Notes: a model not told the origin generated them from the sequence alone. A DNA stretch of 64,000 nucleotides from Pseudomonadota bacterium (GCA_031119395.1 JAVHYA010000010.1:22480-86479); one strand, 5' to 3'; positions 1-11,195 are shown, counted from the first letter of the stretch. Program-made: numbers and translations.

Positions 1-584
1 GCCGTCGCGGCGTCGCGCTGGTGGAAGTCGGAGATCGGCCGCCCCGTGCTGTGCCACACCTCCAGCGCGCGCTGGATGCGCTGGCTGTCGTGCGGGGCCA
101 GGCGCGCGGCGGTGCGCGGGTCGACCTCGGCCAGGCGCGCATGCAGCGCGGGCCAGCCATGGGCGGCGGCCTCGGCGTCCAGCATCGCGCGCACGGCCGG
201 GTCGGCGGCGGGCATGGCGTCGATGCCGTCGATCAACGCCTTGAAGTACAGCATCGTGCCGCCCACCAGCAGCGGCAGCGCACCGCGCGCACGAATGGCG
301 TCGACGAGCCGCGACGCGTCGGCCACGAAGGCCGCAGCGCTGTAGCTTTCGGCCGGGTCGCGGATGTCGATCAGGTGATGCGGCACCTGCGCGCGCTCGG
401 CAGCGCTGGGCTTGGCGGTGCCGATGTCCATGCCGCGGTAGACCAGCGCGGAGTCGACGCTGACGATCTCCACCGCACGCCGCGGGGCCAGGTGCGCGGC
501 CAGCGCCAGGGCGGCCGCGGTCTTGCCGCTGGCGGTGGGGCCGGCCAGGCCGATCCAGCGCGGCACGCTCGCGTCAGCGGGCAT
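1..584 (-). CDS. miaA: tRNA dimethylallyltransferase MiaA, C-terminus cut off by window edge
   Basis: MiaA transfers a dimethylallyl group from DMAPP to A37 of tRNAs that read UNN codons. The visible 194 residues begin MPADAS, carry the P-loop GPTASGKT near residue 15, the substrate motif [19 protein letters not shown] and the HHLIDIRDP motif, all expected in this order in MiaA. The ATG at 584 overlaps the end of the upstream transporter gene by 11 bp, so the two are probably co-transcribed. The reading frame stays open to base 1; roughly the last third of the protein and the stop lie outside the window. Confidence 0.95.
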   Translation of the reverse strand, partial: MPADASVPRWIGLAGPTASGKTAAALALAAHLAPRRAVEIVSVDSALVYRGMDIGTAKPSAAERAQVPHHLIDIRDPAESYSAAAFVADASRLVDAIRARGALPLLVGGTMLYFKALIDGIDAMPAADPAVRAMLDAEAAAHGWPALHARLAEVDPRTAARLAPHDSQRIQRALEVWHSTGRPISDFHQRDAAT

Positions 585-1851
585 GGCGGTCTCCGCCGAA
601 GCGCGGCACCACGGTCCACGCGAGCAGGGCGATGCAGCCGCTCCAGAACCAGATGCCCAGCGCCAGCGGGCGCGTGCTGCCGTCCATGTGCGTGCCCAGC
701 CAGCCGCCGATGGCGAAGGCGGCGAGCATCATGATGAAGCCGTTGAGGGCCGAGGCCGCGCCCGCCGCCTGCGGGAAGGGGCCTACGGCACCGGTCTGGC
801 CGCAGGGCTGGTGCACGCCGTGGCCCAGCATCACCAGCGTGAGGGGCGCGGCGATGGCCCACACCGTCTGCACGCCGGCCAGCGCCAGGGCGCCCATGAG
901 CGTGCCGCCGGCCAGGCTCAGCACGGCGCCGCGCGCGACGCTGCCGCGCACGCCGTGCCGCGCCAGCCAGTGCCGGCACAGGAACGTGCCCGCGATGTAG
1001 GCCAGCGAGTTCCACAACATCACCAGCCCGTAGCCGGTGCGCGACAGGCCCAGCACCTGCAGGAACACGAAGGACGACGACGCGAGGAAAGTGAACAGCA
1101 GCCCGTAGGCAGCCGTGGTGAGCGCCGAGAAGGCGAGGAAGGTCGGGTGCCGCAGCACGGTGCCCCAGGTGCGTACGATGGCCGACGGGCGCAGCGCGTT
1201 CGCGTCGGGCCGCGGCAGCGATTCGCGAAAGCGCAGTGCCACCAGGGCCAGCGTGGCGACGCCGAACAGGGCCGGCACCGCCAGCGCGAAGCGCCAGCCC
1301 AGCCCGTCGGTGACCACGCTGCCCACCGGGGCGCACAGGCAGGCGATGACGCCCAGCCCGGTGAGCGCGCGCGACATCACGCGCGCACCCTGCGCGGGTT
1401 GGTACAGGTCGCGCACGATGGCGCGCGCGGCCATCACCGCCGCGCCCATGGCCGCGCCCTGCAGTGCGCGCAGCGCGATCAGTCCTTCGATCGACGGCGC
1501 GAGCGCGGTGCCGGCGGCGGCCAGCACGTACGCCGACAACCCGGCCAGCAGCACGGGGCGGCGACCGAAGCGGTCCGACAGCGGCCCGAGCACCAGCTGC
1601 GAGGCGCCGAAGGCCAGCAGCAGCGCCGTGAGCGTGAGCTGCGCATGCGCGATGCGCGCGCCGAAGCCGGACGTGAGCGCGGGCAGCGCCGGCAGGTACA
1701 GATCGGTGGTCACGGGCTGGATGCCCAGCAGCAGCGCCAGCATGAGCACCAGCACGCCCGGCGTGGTGCCGCGGCGGGTGGTGGGGGTGGAAGGTTCGGG
1801 GGCAGCCACGCCCGCGGCACCGGGGCGGGCCGGCGCGTGGGGCGGGGCCAT
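574..1851 (-). CDS. Bcr/CflA-type drug-resistance MFS transporter
   Basis: A 425-residue twelve-helix major facilitator. The N-terminal half has the motif [15 protein letters not shown] between helices 2 and 3, typical of 12-TM drug:H+ antiporters, and [15 protein letters not shown] in helix 1, which is the Bcr/CflA signature. It probably exports small toxic compounds across the inner membrane; the substrate cannot be told from sequence. The ATG at 1851 was chosen because a proline-rich cytoplasmic tail follows and upstream codons overlap the divergent AsnC-type gene. Only 60 bp separate it from that regulator, so the regulator may control it. It overlaps miaA downstream. Confidence 0.88.
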   Translation of the reverse strand: MAPPHAPARPGAAGVAAPEPSTPTTRRGTTPGVLVLMLALLLGIQPVTTDLYLPALPALTSGFGARIAHAQLTLTALLLAFGASQLVLGPLSDRFGRRPVLLAGLSAYVLAAAGTALAPSIEGLIALRALQGAAMGAAVMAARAIVRDLYQPAQGARVMSRALTGLGVIACLCAPVGSVVTDGLGWRFALAVPALFGVATLALVALRFRESLPRPDANALRPSAIVRTWGTVLRHPTFLAFSALTTAAYGLLFTFLASSSFVFLQVLGLSRTGYGLVMLWNSLAYIAGTFLCRHWLARHGVRGSVARGAVLSLAGGTLMGALALAGVQTVWAIAAPLTLVMLGHGVHQPCGQTGAVGPFPQAAGAASALNGFIMMLAAFAIGGWLGTHMDGSTRPLALGIWFWSGCIALLAWTVVPRFGGDRHAR

Positions 1852-1911
1852 CGGCCCGAGGGTAGCAAATGGCCGCGCCGCCAGGGCGGGCACGCGTGTA
1901 CCCTCGTCGCC

Positions 1912-2331
1912 ATGGACGACACCGACCGTGCGCTCATCGCTCTGCTGCGCCAGGACGCGCGCATGCCCATCGCGGCCCTGGCGGCGCGGCTGCGCGTCTC
2001 GCGCGGCACGGTGAGCAATCGCCTGCGCAAGCTGGAGGACGCGCAGGTGATCGTCGGTTATGCGGTGCGCCTGCGGCCCGATGCCGAGCCCGCCGCCATC
2101 CGGGCGTGGATGAGCGTGCAGGTCGAGGGCAACCAGACCCGCGCCGTGATCGCCGCGCTGCTGGGCGACCCCGCCGTCGAATCGCTGCACGACACCAACG
2201 GCCGCTGGGACCTGCTGGCGGCCCTGCGTGCCGGCTCGATGGCCGAGCTGTCGGCGGTGCTGGAGCGCATCCGGCTGGTCAAGGGCATCGCGACCTCGGA
2301 GACCAGCATCCTGCTGGCCACTTACCGGTAG
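1912..2331 (+). CDS. AsnC/Lrp-family transcriptional regulator
   Basis: A 139-residue protein with an N-terminal winged helix-turn-helix (DDTDRALIALLRQDARMP... then VSRGTVSNRLRKLE, about residues 2-55) and a C-terminal RAM ligand-binding domain (about 65-135). Lrp/AsnC proteins bind DNA as octamers or dimers and respond to amino acids. It is divergent from the Bcr/CflA exporter and convergent with a LysE exporter followed by ornithine cyclodeaminase, so amino-acid-responsive control of either neighbour is plausible; this is inference from position only. Confidence 0.93.
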   Translation: MDDTDRALIALLRQDARMPIAALAARLRVSRGTVSNRLRKLEDAQVIVGYAVRLRPDAEPAAIRAWMSVQVEGNQTRAVIAALLGDPAVESLHDTNGRWDLLAALRAGSMAELSAVLERIRLVKGIATSETSILLATYR

Positions 2332-2354
2332 AGCGGGCCTCCACGGGGCCGGCT

Positions 2355-2984
2355 TCAGCGCCGGTTGCCCAGCGCGAGGATCGACACCCCCGAGGCCACG
2401 AAGGCCAGCCCGGCCCCGACGTTCAGTCCGGTGGTCACGCGGGGGCGTCGTGCCAGCCAGCGCGACAGGCGGGCGGCCGAGCTGCCGAGCCACGAGAAGA
2501 TGAGGGCCGTGGCCACCGCGAAGATCGCGCCGTAGACCAGCATCTGCACCGCCACCGGGCCGCGCGAGGCGCTGACGAACTGCGGGATGAAGGCCAGCAC
2601 GAAGAGGCCCGGCTTGGGGTTGAGCACGTTGGACAGCAGCCCGGTGAGGAAGACGCGCCCCGGCGGCTGTTGCGCCGTGGGCTCGAAGGCAACGAGGTTG
2701 CGCGCCGTGATCGCCTTCACGCCCAGCCACAGCAGGTAGGCCGCGCCGGCGAGCTTGACCGCCCAGAAGGCGGCGGGCGAGGCCTGGATGACCAGCGTGA
2801 GCCCGAGCGTGGCGGCCACCGTGTGGCACATGATGCCGAGGCCGGCGCCGATCGACGACAGCACGGCCGCCGCGCGGCCCTGGCTCAGGCCGCGGCCGAT
2901 GGCCAGGATGTTGTCGGGGCCCGGCGCGATCACGACGAGCAGGACGGCGGCGCAATAGGCGAGCAGGGTCTCGGCAGGGAACAT
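2355..2984 (-). CDS. LysE/RhtB-family amino-acid exporter
   Basis: A 209-residue inner-membrane protein with about six hydrophobic segments and the family's conserved helix 1 motif (VIAPGPDNILAIGRGLSQG) and the LNPKPGLFVLAF segment. Members export basic or neutral amino acids such as lysine, arginine, homoserine or threonine. It lies 60 bp downstream of an ornithine cyclodeaminase-like gene on the same strand, so the pair may handle ornithine, arginine or proline-type compounds. The exact substrate is unknown. Confidence 0.9.
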   Translation of the reverse strand: MFPAETLLAYCAAVLLVVIAPGPDNILAIGRGLSQGRAAAVLSSIGAGLGIMCHTVAATLGLTLVIQASPAAFWAVKLAGAAYLLWLGVKAITARNLVAFEPTAQQPPGRVFLTGLLSNVLNPKPGLFVLAFIPQFVSASRGPVAVQMLVYGAIFAVATALIFSWLGSSAARLSRWLARRPRVTTGLNVGAGLAFVASGVSILALGNRR

Positions 2985-3044
2985 GGGCGGCAGCGGATGC
3001 GAAGGAGGCCGCGATTCTCGCCCCGGTGCCGTCCCGCGGCACTT

Positions 3045-4112
3045 TCAGGCGGCTTCGGTGGCCGCCTGCACGCCCGCCTGCGCCGGCACCGACAGCAGGC
3101 CGAAGAGATCCTTCGGGTCCGCCGGCGAAGCCACCAGGGCGATCGGCCGTCCGATGCCCAGCCGCTGCGCCACCTCGGCCGCATGGGCCAGGGCGGCGAG
3201 GTCCTCCAGCGCGAAGCCGACCGAATCGAACACCGTGACCTGCGCCGCGTCGCGCCGGCCCGGGTGCATGCCTGCGAGCACGCGCCAGAACTCGGTGACC
3301 GGGAAATCGGCGGGCATCTGCTGGATCTCGCCCTCGACGCGCGTCTGCGGCGCGTACTCGACGAACACGGCCGCGTCTGCGAGCAGGGCCGGGTCCAGCT
3401 CGGTCTTGCCCGGCGAATCGCCGCCGATCGCATTGACGTGCGTGCCGGGTGCGACCATGCCCGCGCGCAGCACCGCCGCGTGCCGCGGATCGGCGGTGGC
3501 GGTCGTCACGATGTCGGCGCCCGCGCAGGCCGCTTCGGCCGTGGCGGCGCGGTGCAGCGCCAGGCCCTGGTGCCGCAGGTTCGCCACCAGCTTGTCGGTG
3601 GCCGCGGGGTCGGTGTCATGCAGCCGCAGCGTGCGGATGCCCACCAGGTCGCGAAACGCCAGGGCCTGGAATTCGCTCTGCGCGCCGTTGCCGATCAGCG
3701 CCATCGTCCGGCTGCCCGGCCGCGCGAGGCGGCGGGCCGCGAGGGCGGACATCGCGGCCGTGCGGATGGCGGTGAGCAGGCTCAGCTCCGCCAGCAGCCG
3801 CGGCGTGCCGGTCGCCATGTCGGCCAGCACACCGAAGGCCATCACCGTGGGCAGCCCGCGGCGGGTGTTGCCGGGGTGGCCGTTGACGTACTTGAAGGCG
3901 AACTGCGTGCGGTCGGCGACCGGCATGAGCTCGATCACGCCCTCGGGCCCGTAGGCGGCCGTGCGTGCGCGCTTGTCGAAGTCCTCCCAGCGCAGGAACT
4001 CGCGCTCGATGCGCGCGGCCACGGCGGCGGTGAAGGCGGCGAGGCCTTCGTGGCGCACCAGCCGGCGCATGTCGCCCGCATCGAGGAAGGTGGAGGTGGT
4101 GGGGGGTGCCAT
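3045..4112 (-). CDS. Ornithine cyclodeaminase / mu-crystallin family protein
   Basis: A 355-residue protein of the OCD/mu-crystallin family, which convert L-ornithine to L-proline and ammonia or act as NAD(P)-dependent imine reductases. Visible features are the FKYVNGHPGNTRRGLPTVMA substrate region (about residues 73-92), the Rossmann motif LIGNGAQSEFQALAF (about 138-152) and HVNAIGGDSPGKTELDP near residue 225. A ribosome-binding sequence AGAGGA lies before the ATG. The downstream LysE exporter suggests a small amino-acid catabolism and export unit. Whether the substrate is ornithine, rather than another cyclic imino acid, is not decided by sequence. Confidence 0.88.
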   Translation of the reverse strand: MAPPTTSTFLDAGDMRRLVRHEGLAAFTAAVAARIEREFLRWEDFDKRARTAAYGPEGVIELMPVADRTQFAFKYVNGHPGNTRRGLPTVMAFGVLADMATGTPRLLAELSLLTAIRTAAMSALAARRLARPGSRTMALIGNGAQSEFQALAFRDLVGIRTLRLHDTDPAATDKLVANLRHQGLALHRAATAEAACAGADIVTTATADPRHAAVLRAGMVAPGTHVNAIGGDSPGKTELDPALLADAAVFVEYAPQTRVEGEIQQMPADFPVTEFWRVLAGMHPGRRDAAQVTVFDSVGFALEDLAALAHAAEVAQRLGIGRPIALVASPADPKDLFGLLSVPAQAGVQAATEAA

Positions 4113-4289
4113 GGCCTGGTCCTCTGGGCTTTCACAAGGCCCAGTGTTGCGGCATGGCGTGCCAGGCGGAAGGCCGCAGGGCGGCAGAAATGCGAAGGAA
4201 ATTGCCGCAATGGCAGCGCCGGCTGGCGAAATGGCAGTCCGTGCCGGCCGTGGAAGCGTGACGGCCGCGCCGGGCGCCAGGAAAGACGC

Positions 4290-5270
4290 TCAGATGGCCT
4301 GGGTGCCGCCCGGGTTGGCCTTGGCCGCCGCACGGCCGCGCACTTCGCGCGGAGAGACGCTGCGAGGCGCCATCGCCGGCGCAGCGGAAGGCGCCGCCTC
4401 GTCGCTGGCCATGACCGGCGTCGGCTCCTTCATCTGGAAGAGCTGGCTCAGCGCGGCCTTGTACTGCACCTCGCCGATCGAGTTGGTGTTGTGGTGCGAG
4501 CCGCCCTCGACCAGCACGAACATCTTGGGTCCCGTGGCGGCGTCGTAGAGCTTGCGGCCCAGCGTGGGGTTGATCAGCGTGTCGTTCGAGCCGTGCACCA
4601 CCAGCAGCGGCGCCCCGATGGTCTTGACCTTGTTGATCGCCTCGAAGCGCTGCGTGACGAGCGCGCTGAAGGGCAGCCAGCCCCACTTGAAGCTGCTCAC
4701 CACATCGGTGATCGAGGTGAAGGTGCTCTCGACGATCACGCCGCTCTCGTCCTTGACGTTGGACGCCAGGTCGATGCCGATGGCGCCGCCCAGCGAGTGG
4801 CCGAAGATGTAGCGGTGCTGCTGGGGGTACTTGCGGGCCAGCCAGTCCCAGGCGGCGCGGGCGTCCTCGCGGGCCGAATCCTCCGAGGGCAGCGCCTTGG
4901 TGCTCTTGCCGAAGCCGCGGTAGTCGATGGCCAGCACCGAGAAGCCCAGCTCGTGCATGCGCTGGATGCGCGGCGCCGAACCCGCCACGTTGTAGCGCGC
5001 ACCATGCAGGTACAGCATCACGGGGCGGTCAGGCGTGGTGGGTGCGTCGCCCAGCCACAGGCCGTGCAGCCGGGCGGGCTGCCCGGTGACCGAGGACTGG
5101 AAGTCGATCCAGACGTCCTGCATGCCGGCCGTCATGGCGGCGGTGTTGCCCCAGCTGCGGTCGCTGGGCTGGAAGATCCATTCGCGCTGCCGCTCGTCGA
5201 GGGTCGAGCAGCCAGCGGCGAGAAGGGCGCAGAGCGAGATGGCCGATGCGAACAGGGACCAGCGTTTCAT
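4290..5270 (-). CDS. Alpha/beta-hydrolase lipoprotein
   Basis: A 326-residue alpha/beta-fold hydrolase with a lipoprotein signal peptide (lipobox LAAG-C, Cys21), so it should be anchored in the cell envelope. The oxyanion region YLHGAR is at 87-92, the nucleophile elbow GHSLGG places Ser159, and Asp230 (GSND) and His259/His260 complete a likely triad. The fold resembles BEM46/YtmA-type peptidase S9-like esterases. The alanine/proline-rich last 40 residues look disordered. It stands alone, with 302 bp of apparent promoter region upstream and 177 bp before the ornithine cyclodeaminase gene. Confidence 0.88.
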   Translation of the reverse strand: MKRWSLFASAISLCALLAAGCSTLDERQREWIFQPSDRSWGNTAAMTAGMQDVWIDFQSSVTGQPARLHGLWLGDAPTTPDRPVMLYLHGARYNVAGSAPRIQRMHELGFSVLAIDYRGFGKSTKALPSEDSAREDARAAWDWLARKYPQQHRYIFGHSLGGAIGIDLASNVKDESGVIVESTFTSITDVVSSFKWGWLPFSALVTQRFEAINKVKTIGAPLLVVHGSNDTLINPTLGRKLYDAATGPKMFVLVEGGSHHNTNSIGEVQYKAALSQLFQMKEPTPVMASDEAAPSAAPAMAPRSVSPREVRGRAAAKANPGGTQAI

Positions 5271-5572
5271 TGGGCAGAAAGAGAGCGATAGCCGGTCGAA
5301 AGTTCAAACCGTTTGGCCGGGGATGGACCGACACCACATCCCGGTAACTCCCCGAAACAACGCTCTGCGACGTCTGCAACGGACCATGCAACGGGCGTGC
5401 CCGCGCGTCGGATGACACTGGAAAACCCTTGGGTATCTCCGCTGGTAACCGCTTTCAGGCACGGAAATTAACGCCAAAGGCCGCGCAAAGCCACAGGGTG
5501 TGCCCCCATGGCGGGCGCCGCGGTCCGCCTCGATCCGCCCGTTGCGGCGCAGAACGTTACGGATTCCGTGGC
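5271..5572. other. Intergenic stretch between mutL and the lipoprotein hydrolase, no gene seen
   Basis: No open frame here has protein-like composition. The stretch must hold the promoter of the minus-strand hydrolase gene and the 3' end of mutL. I saw no convincing terminator, RNA gene or repeat in it. Confidence 0.5.
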
Positions 5573-7450
<1,878 letters not shown>

Positions 7451-7460
7451 CGGGGAGATT

Positions 7461-7988
7461 CTAGGAGCCGGTGTCCACCAGGGTCTTGAACATCACGTGA
7501 GCGTCGACGTACCCGCGCACCGGGTGCCGGAAGGCGCCGGGCAGCGTCCCCACGATGGCGAACCCCAGGCGCTGCCACAGCCGCACCGCGCCCGCGTTGG
7601 TGGACACGACGAAGTTGAACTGCATGGCGCGAAAGCCCATGTGGCGCGCCTGGCCCTGCGAGTGCTCGCACATCGCCGCCGCCACGCCGCGCCCGCGCGC
7701 CGCATCGGCCGTGACGTAGCCGCAATTGCAGACATGGGCGCCCTGGCCGGGCTGGTTGGGCTTGATGAAATACGTGCCCAGGACCGTGCCGTCCGCGTCG
7801 CAGGCCACGAAGGTGGCGGCAGGCGTCTCGACCCAGGCCGCATGCGCGGCGGCCTCGGACAGGTCGGGCGGGTAGCTGTAGGTGTCGGCGCGCGCGAAGG
7901 TGGGCGCCAGCAGCGCCCACACGGCGGGCCAGTCGGCGGCTTCGAGGGGCCGGATCAGGAACGGGGAATTCAGGGAGGCGGCGGTCAT
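7461..7988 (-). CDS. GNAT-family N-acetyltransferase
   Basis: A 175-residue acetyltransferase of the GNAT fold. The acetyl-CoA binding motif A is visible as VTADAARGRGVAAAMCEHS (about residues 92-110), followed by the beta5-alpha4 segment NAGAVRLWQRLGF. The acceptor substrate is unknown. It lies 10 bp upstream of mutL on the same strand; its TAG stop is also the first half of a -10-like hexamer that may drive mutL separately. It is divergent from dedA with 23 bp between the two start codons. Confidence 0.9.
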   Translation of the reverse strand: MTAASLNSPFLIRPLEAADWPAVWALLAPTFARADTYSYPPDLSEAAAHAAWVETPAATFVACDADGTVLGTYFIKPNQPGQGAHVCNCGYVTADAARGRGVAAAMCEHSQGQARHMGFRAMQFNFVVSTNAGAVRLWQRLGFAIVGTLPGAFRHPVRGYVDAHVMFKTLVDTGS

Positions 7989-8011
7989 GGCACCGGGATA
8001 ATGCCAGCCCC

Positions 8012-8668
8012 ATGGACATCGTCGCCTTCCTCATCGATTTCATCCTGCACGTCGACAAGCACCTGGAGGCCTTCGTCGTCGCCTATGGCATGTGGGTGTA
8101 TGCGCTGCTCTTCCTGATCGTGTTCGTCGAGACGGGCGTGGTGGTGATGCCCTTCCTGCCCGGCGACTCCCTGCTCTTCATCGTCGGCGCGCTGTGCGGC
8201 GCGGGGCTGATGAGCTACGGCTTGGCCGTGCCGATCCTCGTCGTGGCGGCGGTGCTGGGCGACCAGTGCAATTTCAGCATCGGCCGCTATTTCGGGCCCA
8301 AGGTCTTCCAGTGGGAGAACTCGCGCTTCTTCAACAAGAAGGCCTTCGACCAGGCGCATGCGTTCTACGAGCGCTACGGCGGCATCACCATCGTGCTGGC
8401 GCGCTTCATGCCCTTCATCCGAACCTTCGCGCCCTTCGTCGCGGGCGTGGCGGCCATGGGACGTGCCAAGTTCACGGCCTACAACGTGGGCGGTGCGCTG
8501 CTCTGGGTGATCGGCATCTGCACCGCGGGCTACTTCTTCGGCAACCTGCCCTTCGTGAAGGAGCACCTGGACAAGATCATCTGGGCGCTGATCATCGTGC
8601 CGGGGCTGATCGCGATCTTCGGTGCCTGGCGCGGCTCGCGCGCCGGCAAGGCGGCGCCGACGGCCTGA
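8012..8668 (+). CDS. DedA-family membrane protein
   Basis: A 218-residue inner-membrane protein of the DedA/VTT superfamily, whose members are implicated in undecaprenyl-phosphate or phospholipid recycling and in membrane homeostasis. Family signatures are visible: FVETGVVVMPFLPGDSLLF (about residues 39-57), a re-entrant segment with GDQCNFSIGRYFG, and the RFMPFIRTFAPFVAG arginine motif near 131. A GATAAT hexamer sits 9 nt before the ATG and there is no Shine-Dalgarno sequence, so the mRNA may be almost leaderless. A bidirectional terminator follows. Confidence 0.92.
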   Translation: MDIVAFLIDFILHVDKHLEAFVVAYGMWVYALLFLIVFVETGVVVMPFLPGDSLLFIVGALCGAGLMSYGLAVPILVVAAVLGDQCNFSIGRYFGPKVFQWENSRFFNKKAFDQAHAFYERYGGITIVLARFMPFIRTFAPFVAGVAAMGRAKFTAYNVGGALLWVIGICTAGYFFGNLPFVKEHLDKIIWALIIVPGLIAIFGAWRGSRAGKAAPTA

Positions 8669-8687
8669 GCAGGAAAAAAGGAAACGA

Positions 8688-8720
8688 AAAAGGCGCGCCC
8701 GATGGACGCGCCTTTTCTTT
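8688..8720. terminator. Bidirectional intrinsic terminator between dedA and the glycine-zipper gene
   Basis: Arms aaaaggcgcg (8688-8697) and cgcgcctttt (8707-8716) are perfect complements around a 9-nt loop, with a T-rich run on the plus strand and an A-run giving T's on the minus strand. It serves two converging genes. Confidence 0.9.
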
Positions 8721-8732
8721 GTCGACGGCCGC

Positions 8733-9026
8733 TCAGTAACGCGGACCGTTGTTCGGGTAGTAGCCCGAACCCGGCGGGTAGTACTGCTGCTGGTTGTAGT
8801 AATTGCGCTCGTCGACGCTGCGGCCCACCTGGTTGCCGATGACGCCGCCGATGGCTGCGCCGCCCAGCGTCGCGCCGGTGTTGCCGCCGATGGCGTGGCC
8901 CACGGCAGCACCGCCGAGTGCGCCGATACCGGTACCCAGGTTCTGATTGGGGCCGCTCGCGCAGCCCGCCAATGCCATGACCGACGAGGCGGCCGCTGCA
9001 GCAATCCAATAACGCGACTTGATCAT
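8733..9026 (-). CDS. Glycine-zipper 2TM lipoprotein
   Basis: A 97-residue outer-membrane-type lipoprotein. The signal peptide ends in LAG-C (Cys21). A glycine-zipper repeat (GTGIGALGGAAVGHAIGG then GATLGGAAIGGVIGN) occupies roughly residues 30-67, and the C-terminus is rich in Tyr, Asn and Pro. The start is the ATG at 9026 because AAAGGTGG lies just upstream and the signal peptide begins there; longer upstream frames are not plausible. A second glycine-zipper lipoprotein is encoded at 31630. The function of such proteins is mostly structural or stress-related and not defined here. Confidence 0.88.
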   Translation of the reverse strand: MIKSRYWIAAAAASSVMALAGCASGPNQNLGTGIGALGGAAVGHAIGGNTGATLGGAAIGGVIGNQVGRSVDERNYYNQQQYYPPGSGYYPNNGPRY

Positions 9027-9180
9027 GTGGTCCACCTTTCTGTTTGAGGATGGACACATCTTGCGCAACGAGGCTTCGGCCGGGGTGTAGGAACCCGCCG
9101 ATGGCCCCTGTGCGACGGCAAGGGCCGCGGGCTGTGCGGCAGCACCTAGGCGCCCTGCGCGCCAAAGGCGCATCGGACTT

Positions 9181-10698
9181 TCACAGCTGCCGGCTGCGCG
9201 CCAGCGGCGGGTTCTGTGCGAAATAGCGCTGGATGCCGCGCATCAGCGCGTCGGCCAGGTCTTCCTGGTAGGCGACGGTGCGCAGCTTGGCCTCTTCCTC
9301 GGGGTTGCTGATGAAGGCGGTTTCGACCAGCACGCTCGGGATGTCGGGCGCCTTGAGCACCGCGAAGCCGGCCTGCTCGACGCTGCCCTTGTGCAGCCGC
9401 GCGCCGATGCCCTTGATCTCGCCGAGCATGGCGGTGCCCAGCTTGAGGCTGTCGTTGATCTGCGCCGTGGTGCTCATGTCGAACAGCGCGCGCTGCACCT
9501 GCGCCTCGTGCTCGCCCACGTTGACGCCGCCCACGCGGTCCGCCTGGTTTTCCTTGTTGGCCAGCCAGCGCGCGGCGCTGCTCGAAGCACCGCTCTGGCT
9601 CAGCGCGAACACGCTGGCCCCGCGTGCGGCGGGCGTGGTGAACGCATCGGCATGGATGCTCACGAACAGGTCGGCCTGCACGCGCCGCGCCTTCTGTACG
9701 CGCACTTGCAGCGGCACGAAGAAGTCGGCATCGCGCGTGAGGAAGGCGCGCATCGGGTTGCCGTTGACGCTGGATGCGTTGATGCGGTCGCGCAGGCGGT
9801 GCGCGACCTGCAGCACGATGTCCTTCTCGCGCGTGCCGGCGGGGCCCATGGCGCCGGGGTCCTCCCCGCCATGGCCGGGATCGAGCGCGACGATGATGAT
9901 GCGGTCGGTGCGGCTGGCGGTGGCCGTGTTGGGCACCGGCCGCGAGGGCGCGGGCGCCGGGGCGGGGCGCACGGGCGCGGTACCGACGACGGGCGGCAGC
10001 GGCGCGGGCGCCACGAGGTTCGGCGTCTCGCGCGTGGCGGGCCCCGACGGTGGCGACGGCTTCATCGACTGCTGCGCCATCAGGTCGCCCAGCGGATCGG
10101 CCGCCGGGGCGGCCGGGCGCACCGGCGGCGGCGCTTCGCCGGGGCGTGCGAGCTCGCGCGGCGCCACGCCGGCCACGGTGGTGTCGCTGCCGCCGCCGCG
10201 CGTGTCGCGCAGGCGTTCGGCGATCAGCGATTCGAGCGGATCGACCGCCTGCGCGGGGTACAGGTCCAGCACCAGCCGGTCGCGGTAGGCGGCGATCGGC
10301 GCGAGCGAGAAGACCTGCGGCAGCACGGCCTGCTTGAGATCGAACACGATGCGCACGACCGAGGGGGCGTTCTGCCCCACGCGCAGGCCGGCGATGTACG
10401 GGTCGTCGGGCCGCACCTTGCCCACCAGGTCGCGCAGGGCGGGGTTGAGGTCGATGCCCTTGATGTCCACGGCCAGCCGCGGCGGGCTGCCGACGACCAG
10501 TTGCTGCGTCTGCAGCCGGCCGTCGGATTCGATGGTGATGCGCGTGTAGTCGTTGGCGGGCCACACGCGCACGGCGACGATGGTGGCGCCGCGTGCGATC
10601 TGCTGCGCGCCCAGCAGCAGGACCAGCGTGCCGGCCTTGAGCAGCTGGCGGCGCGCGGCGTTGTCGGCCCCAGGGGGAAGGTCGTCGGTTCGGCTCAT
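9181..10698 (-). CDS. amiC: N-acetylmuramoyl-L-alanine amidase AmiC-type
   Basis: This periplasmic zinc amidase splits septal peptidoglycan during daughter-cell separation. The 505-residue protein starts with a twin-arginine-like signal (ARRQLLKAG, about residues 15-23), then an AMIN domain (about 40-150), a long Pro/Ala linker (175-262) and an Amidase_3 domain. Zinc ligands are visible as His276 (DPGHGG), Glu291 (REKD) and His349 (SIHADA), and the catalytic Glu459 lies in LVETAF. It overlaps tsaE by 4 bp (ATGA), an arrangement common in proteobacteria. Confidence 0.95.
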   Translation of the reverse strand: MSRTDDLPPGADNAARRQLLKAGTLVLLLGAQQIARGATIVAVRVWPANDYTRITIESDGRLQTQQLVVGSPPRLAVDIKGIDLNPALRDLVGKVRPDDPYIAGLRVGQNAPSVVRIVFDLKQAVLPQVFSLAPIAAYRDRLVLDLYPAQAVDPLESLIAERLRDTRGGGSDTTVAGVAPRELARPGEAPPPVRPAAPAADPLGDLMAQQSMKPSPPSGPATRETPNLVAPAPLPPVVGTAPVRPAPAPAPSRPVPNTATASRTDRIIIVALDPGHGGEDPGAMGPAGTREKDIVLQVAHRLRDRINASSVNGNPMRAFLTRDADFFVPLQVRVQKARRVQADLFVSIHADAFTTPAARGASVFALSQSGASSSAARWLANKENQADRVGGVNVGEHEAQVQRALFDMSTTAQINDSLKLGTAMLGEIKGIGARLHKGSVEQAGFAVLKAPDIPSVLVETAFISNPEEEAKLRTVAYQEDLADALMRGIQRYFAQNPPLARSRQL

Positions 10699-11156
10699 GC
10701 AGCGGTGGCGGCAGCCAGCAGTTCGCGTCCGCGCGCAGTGTGGGCGTGCAACGTGACAGTGCGGAGATCGTCGTCGCTCATTGCTTCTATTTTAATAGCA
10801 AGGTCCGCAACCGGGATGCGCCCCGCGGCATTGTTCGGCCATTCGGCGAGCTTGAGGCCCGGGGCCGCGAAGATGTCGCGGAATCCCGCATCGTCCCACT
10901 CGCGCGGGTCGCCGAAGCGGTAGAAGTCGAAGTGGTGGATGGCCAGGCCGTCGGGCGCCGCGTGCGGTTCCACCACCGCGTAGGTGGGGCTCTTGATGCG
11001 ACCGGTGATGCCGAGCGCGCGCAGCAGGTGGCGCACGAAGGTGGTCTTGCCCGCGCCCAGTTCGCCGTGCAGGGTGATGAAGGCGTCGCGCAGCGCGGGC
11101 ACGGCGGCCAGGTGCTGCGCGAAGCGGTCGGTGTCGTCCTCGTCCTGCCACTGCAC
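10695..11156 (-). CDS. tsaE: tRNA threonylcarbamoyladenosine biosynthesis ATPase TsaE
   Basis: TsaE is the small ATPase that recycles the TsaB-TsaD complex making t6A37 in tRNA. Visible motifs are the Walker A GELGAGKTTFVRHLL (about residues 28-42), SPTYAVVE and HFDFYRF. No ATG precedes the first conserved region, so I chose the GTG at 11156, giving 153 residues; the true start is uncertain. It is followed by amiC with a 4-bp overlap and is divergent from queG. The codons for LAIKIEAMS come from what may be a truncated copy of the 64-bp repeat. Confidence 0.9.
   Translation of the reverse strand: MQWQDEDDTDRFAQHLAAVPALRDAFITLHGELGAGKTTFVRHLLRALGITGRIKSPTYAVVEPHAAPDGLAIHHFDFYRFGDPREWDDAGFRDIFAAPGLKLAEWPNNAAGRIPVADLAIKIEAMSDDDLRTVTLHAHTARGRELLAAATAA
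10776..10799 (-). repeat. Possible truncated copy E of the 64-bp repeat (inside tsaE)
   Basis: Minus-strand gctattaaaatagaagcaat resembles the left end of the element (gctat-N7-atagc), but the GC-rich hairpin and the A-rich end are missing. Confidence 0.35.
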
Positions 11157-11183
11157 GGTCGCGGTGGCGGGGGGAGGCGTTCC

Positions 11184-11189
11184 TACAAT
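11184..11189 (+). promoter_or_regulatory. -10-like hexamer placed for a leaderless queG mRNA
   Basis: TACAAT (5 of 6 to consensus) ends 6 nt before the GTG start of queG, so the expected transcription start falls on the start codon. No Shine-Dalgarno sequence and no good -35 box are visible. Confidence 0.45.
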
Positions 11190-11195
11190 CGATGG

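Noticed and set aside
5281..5320. A further copy of the 64-bp repeat (gcgatagccggtcgaaagttcaaa)
   Set aside because: Only the atagc core and a short tail match; the GC-rich hairpin is missing.
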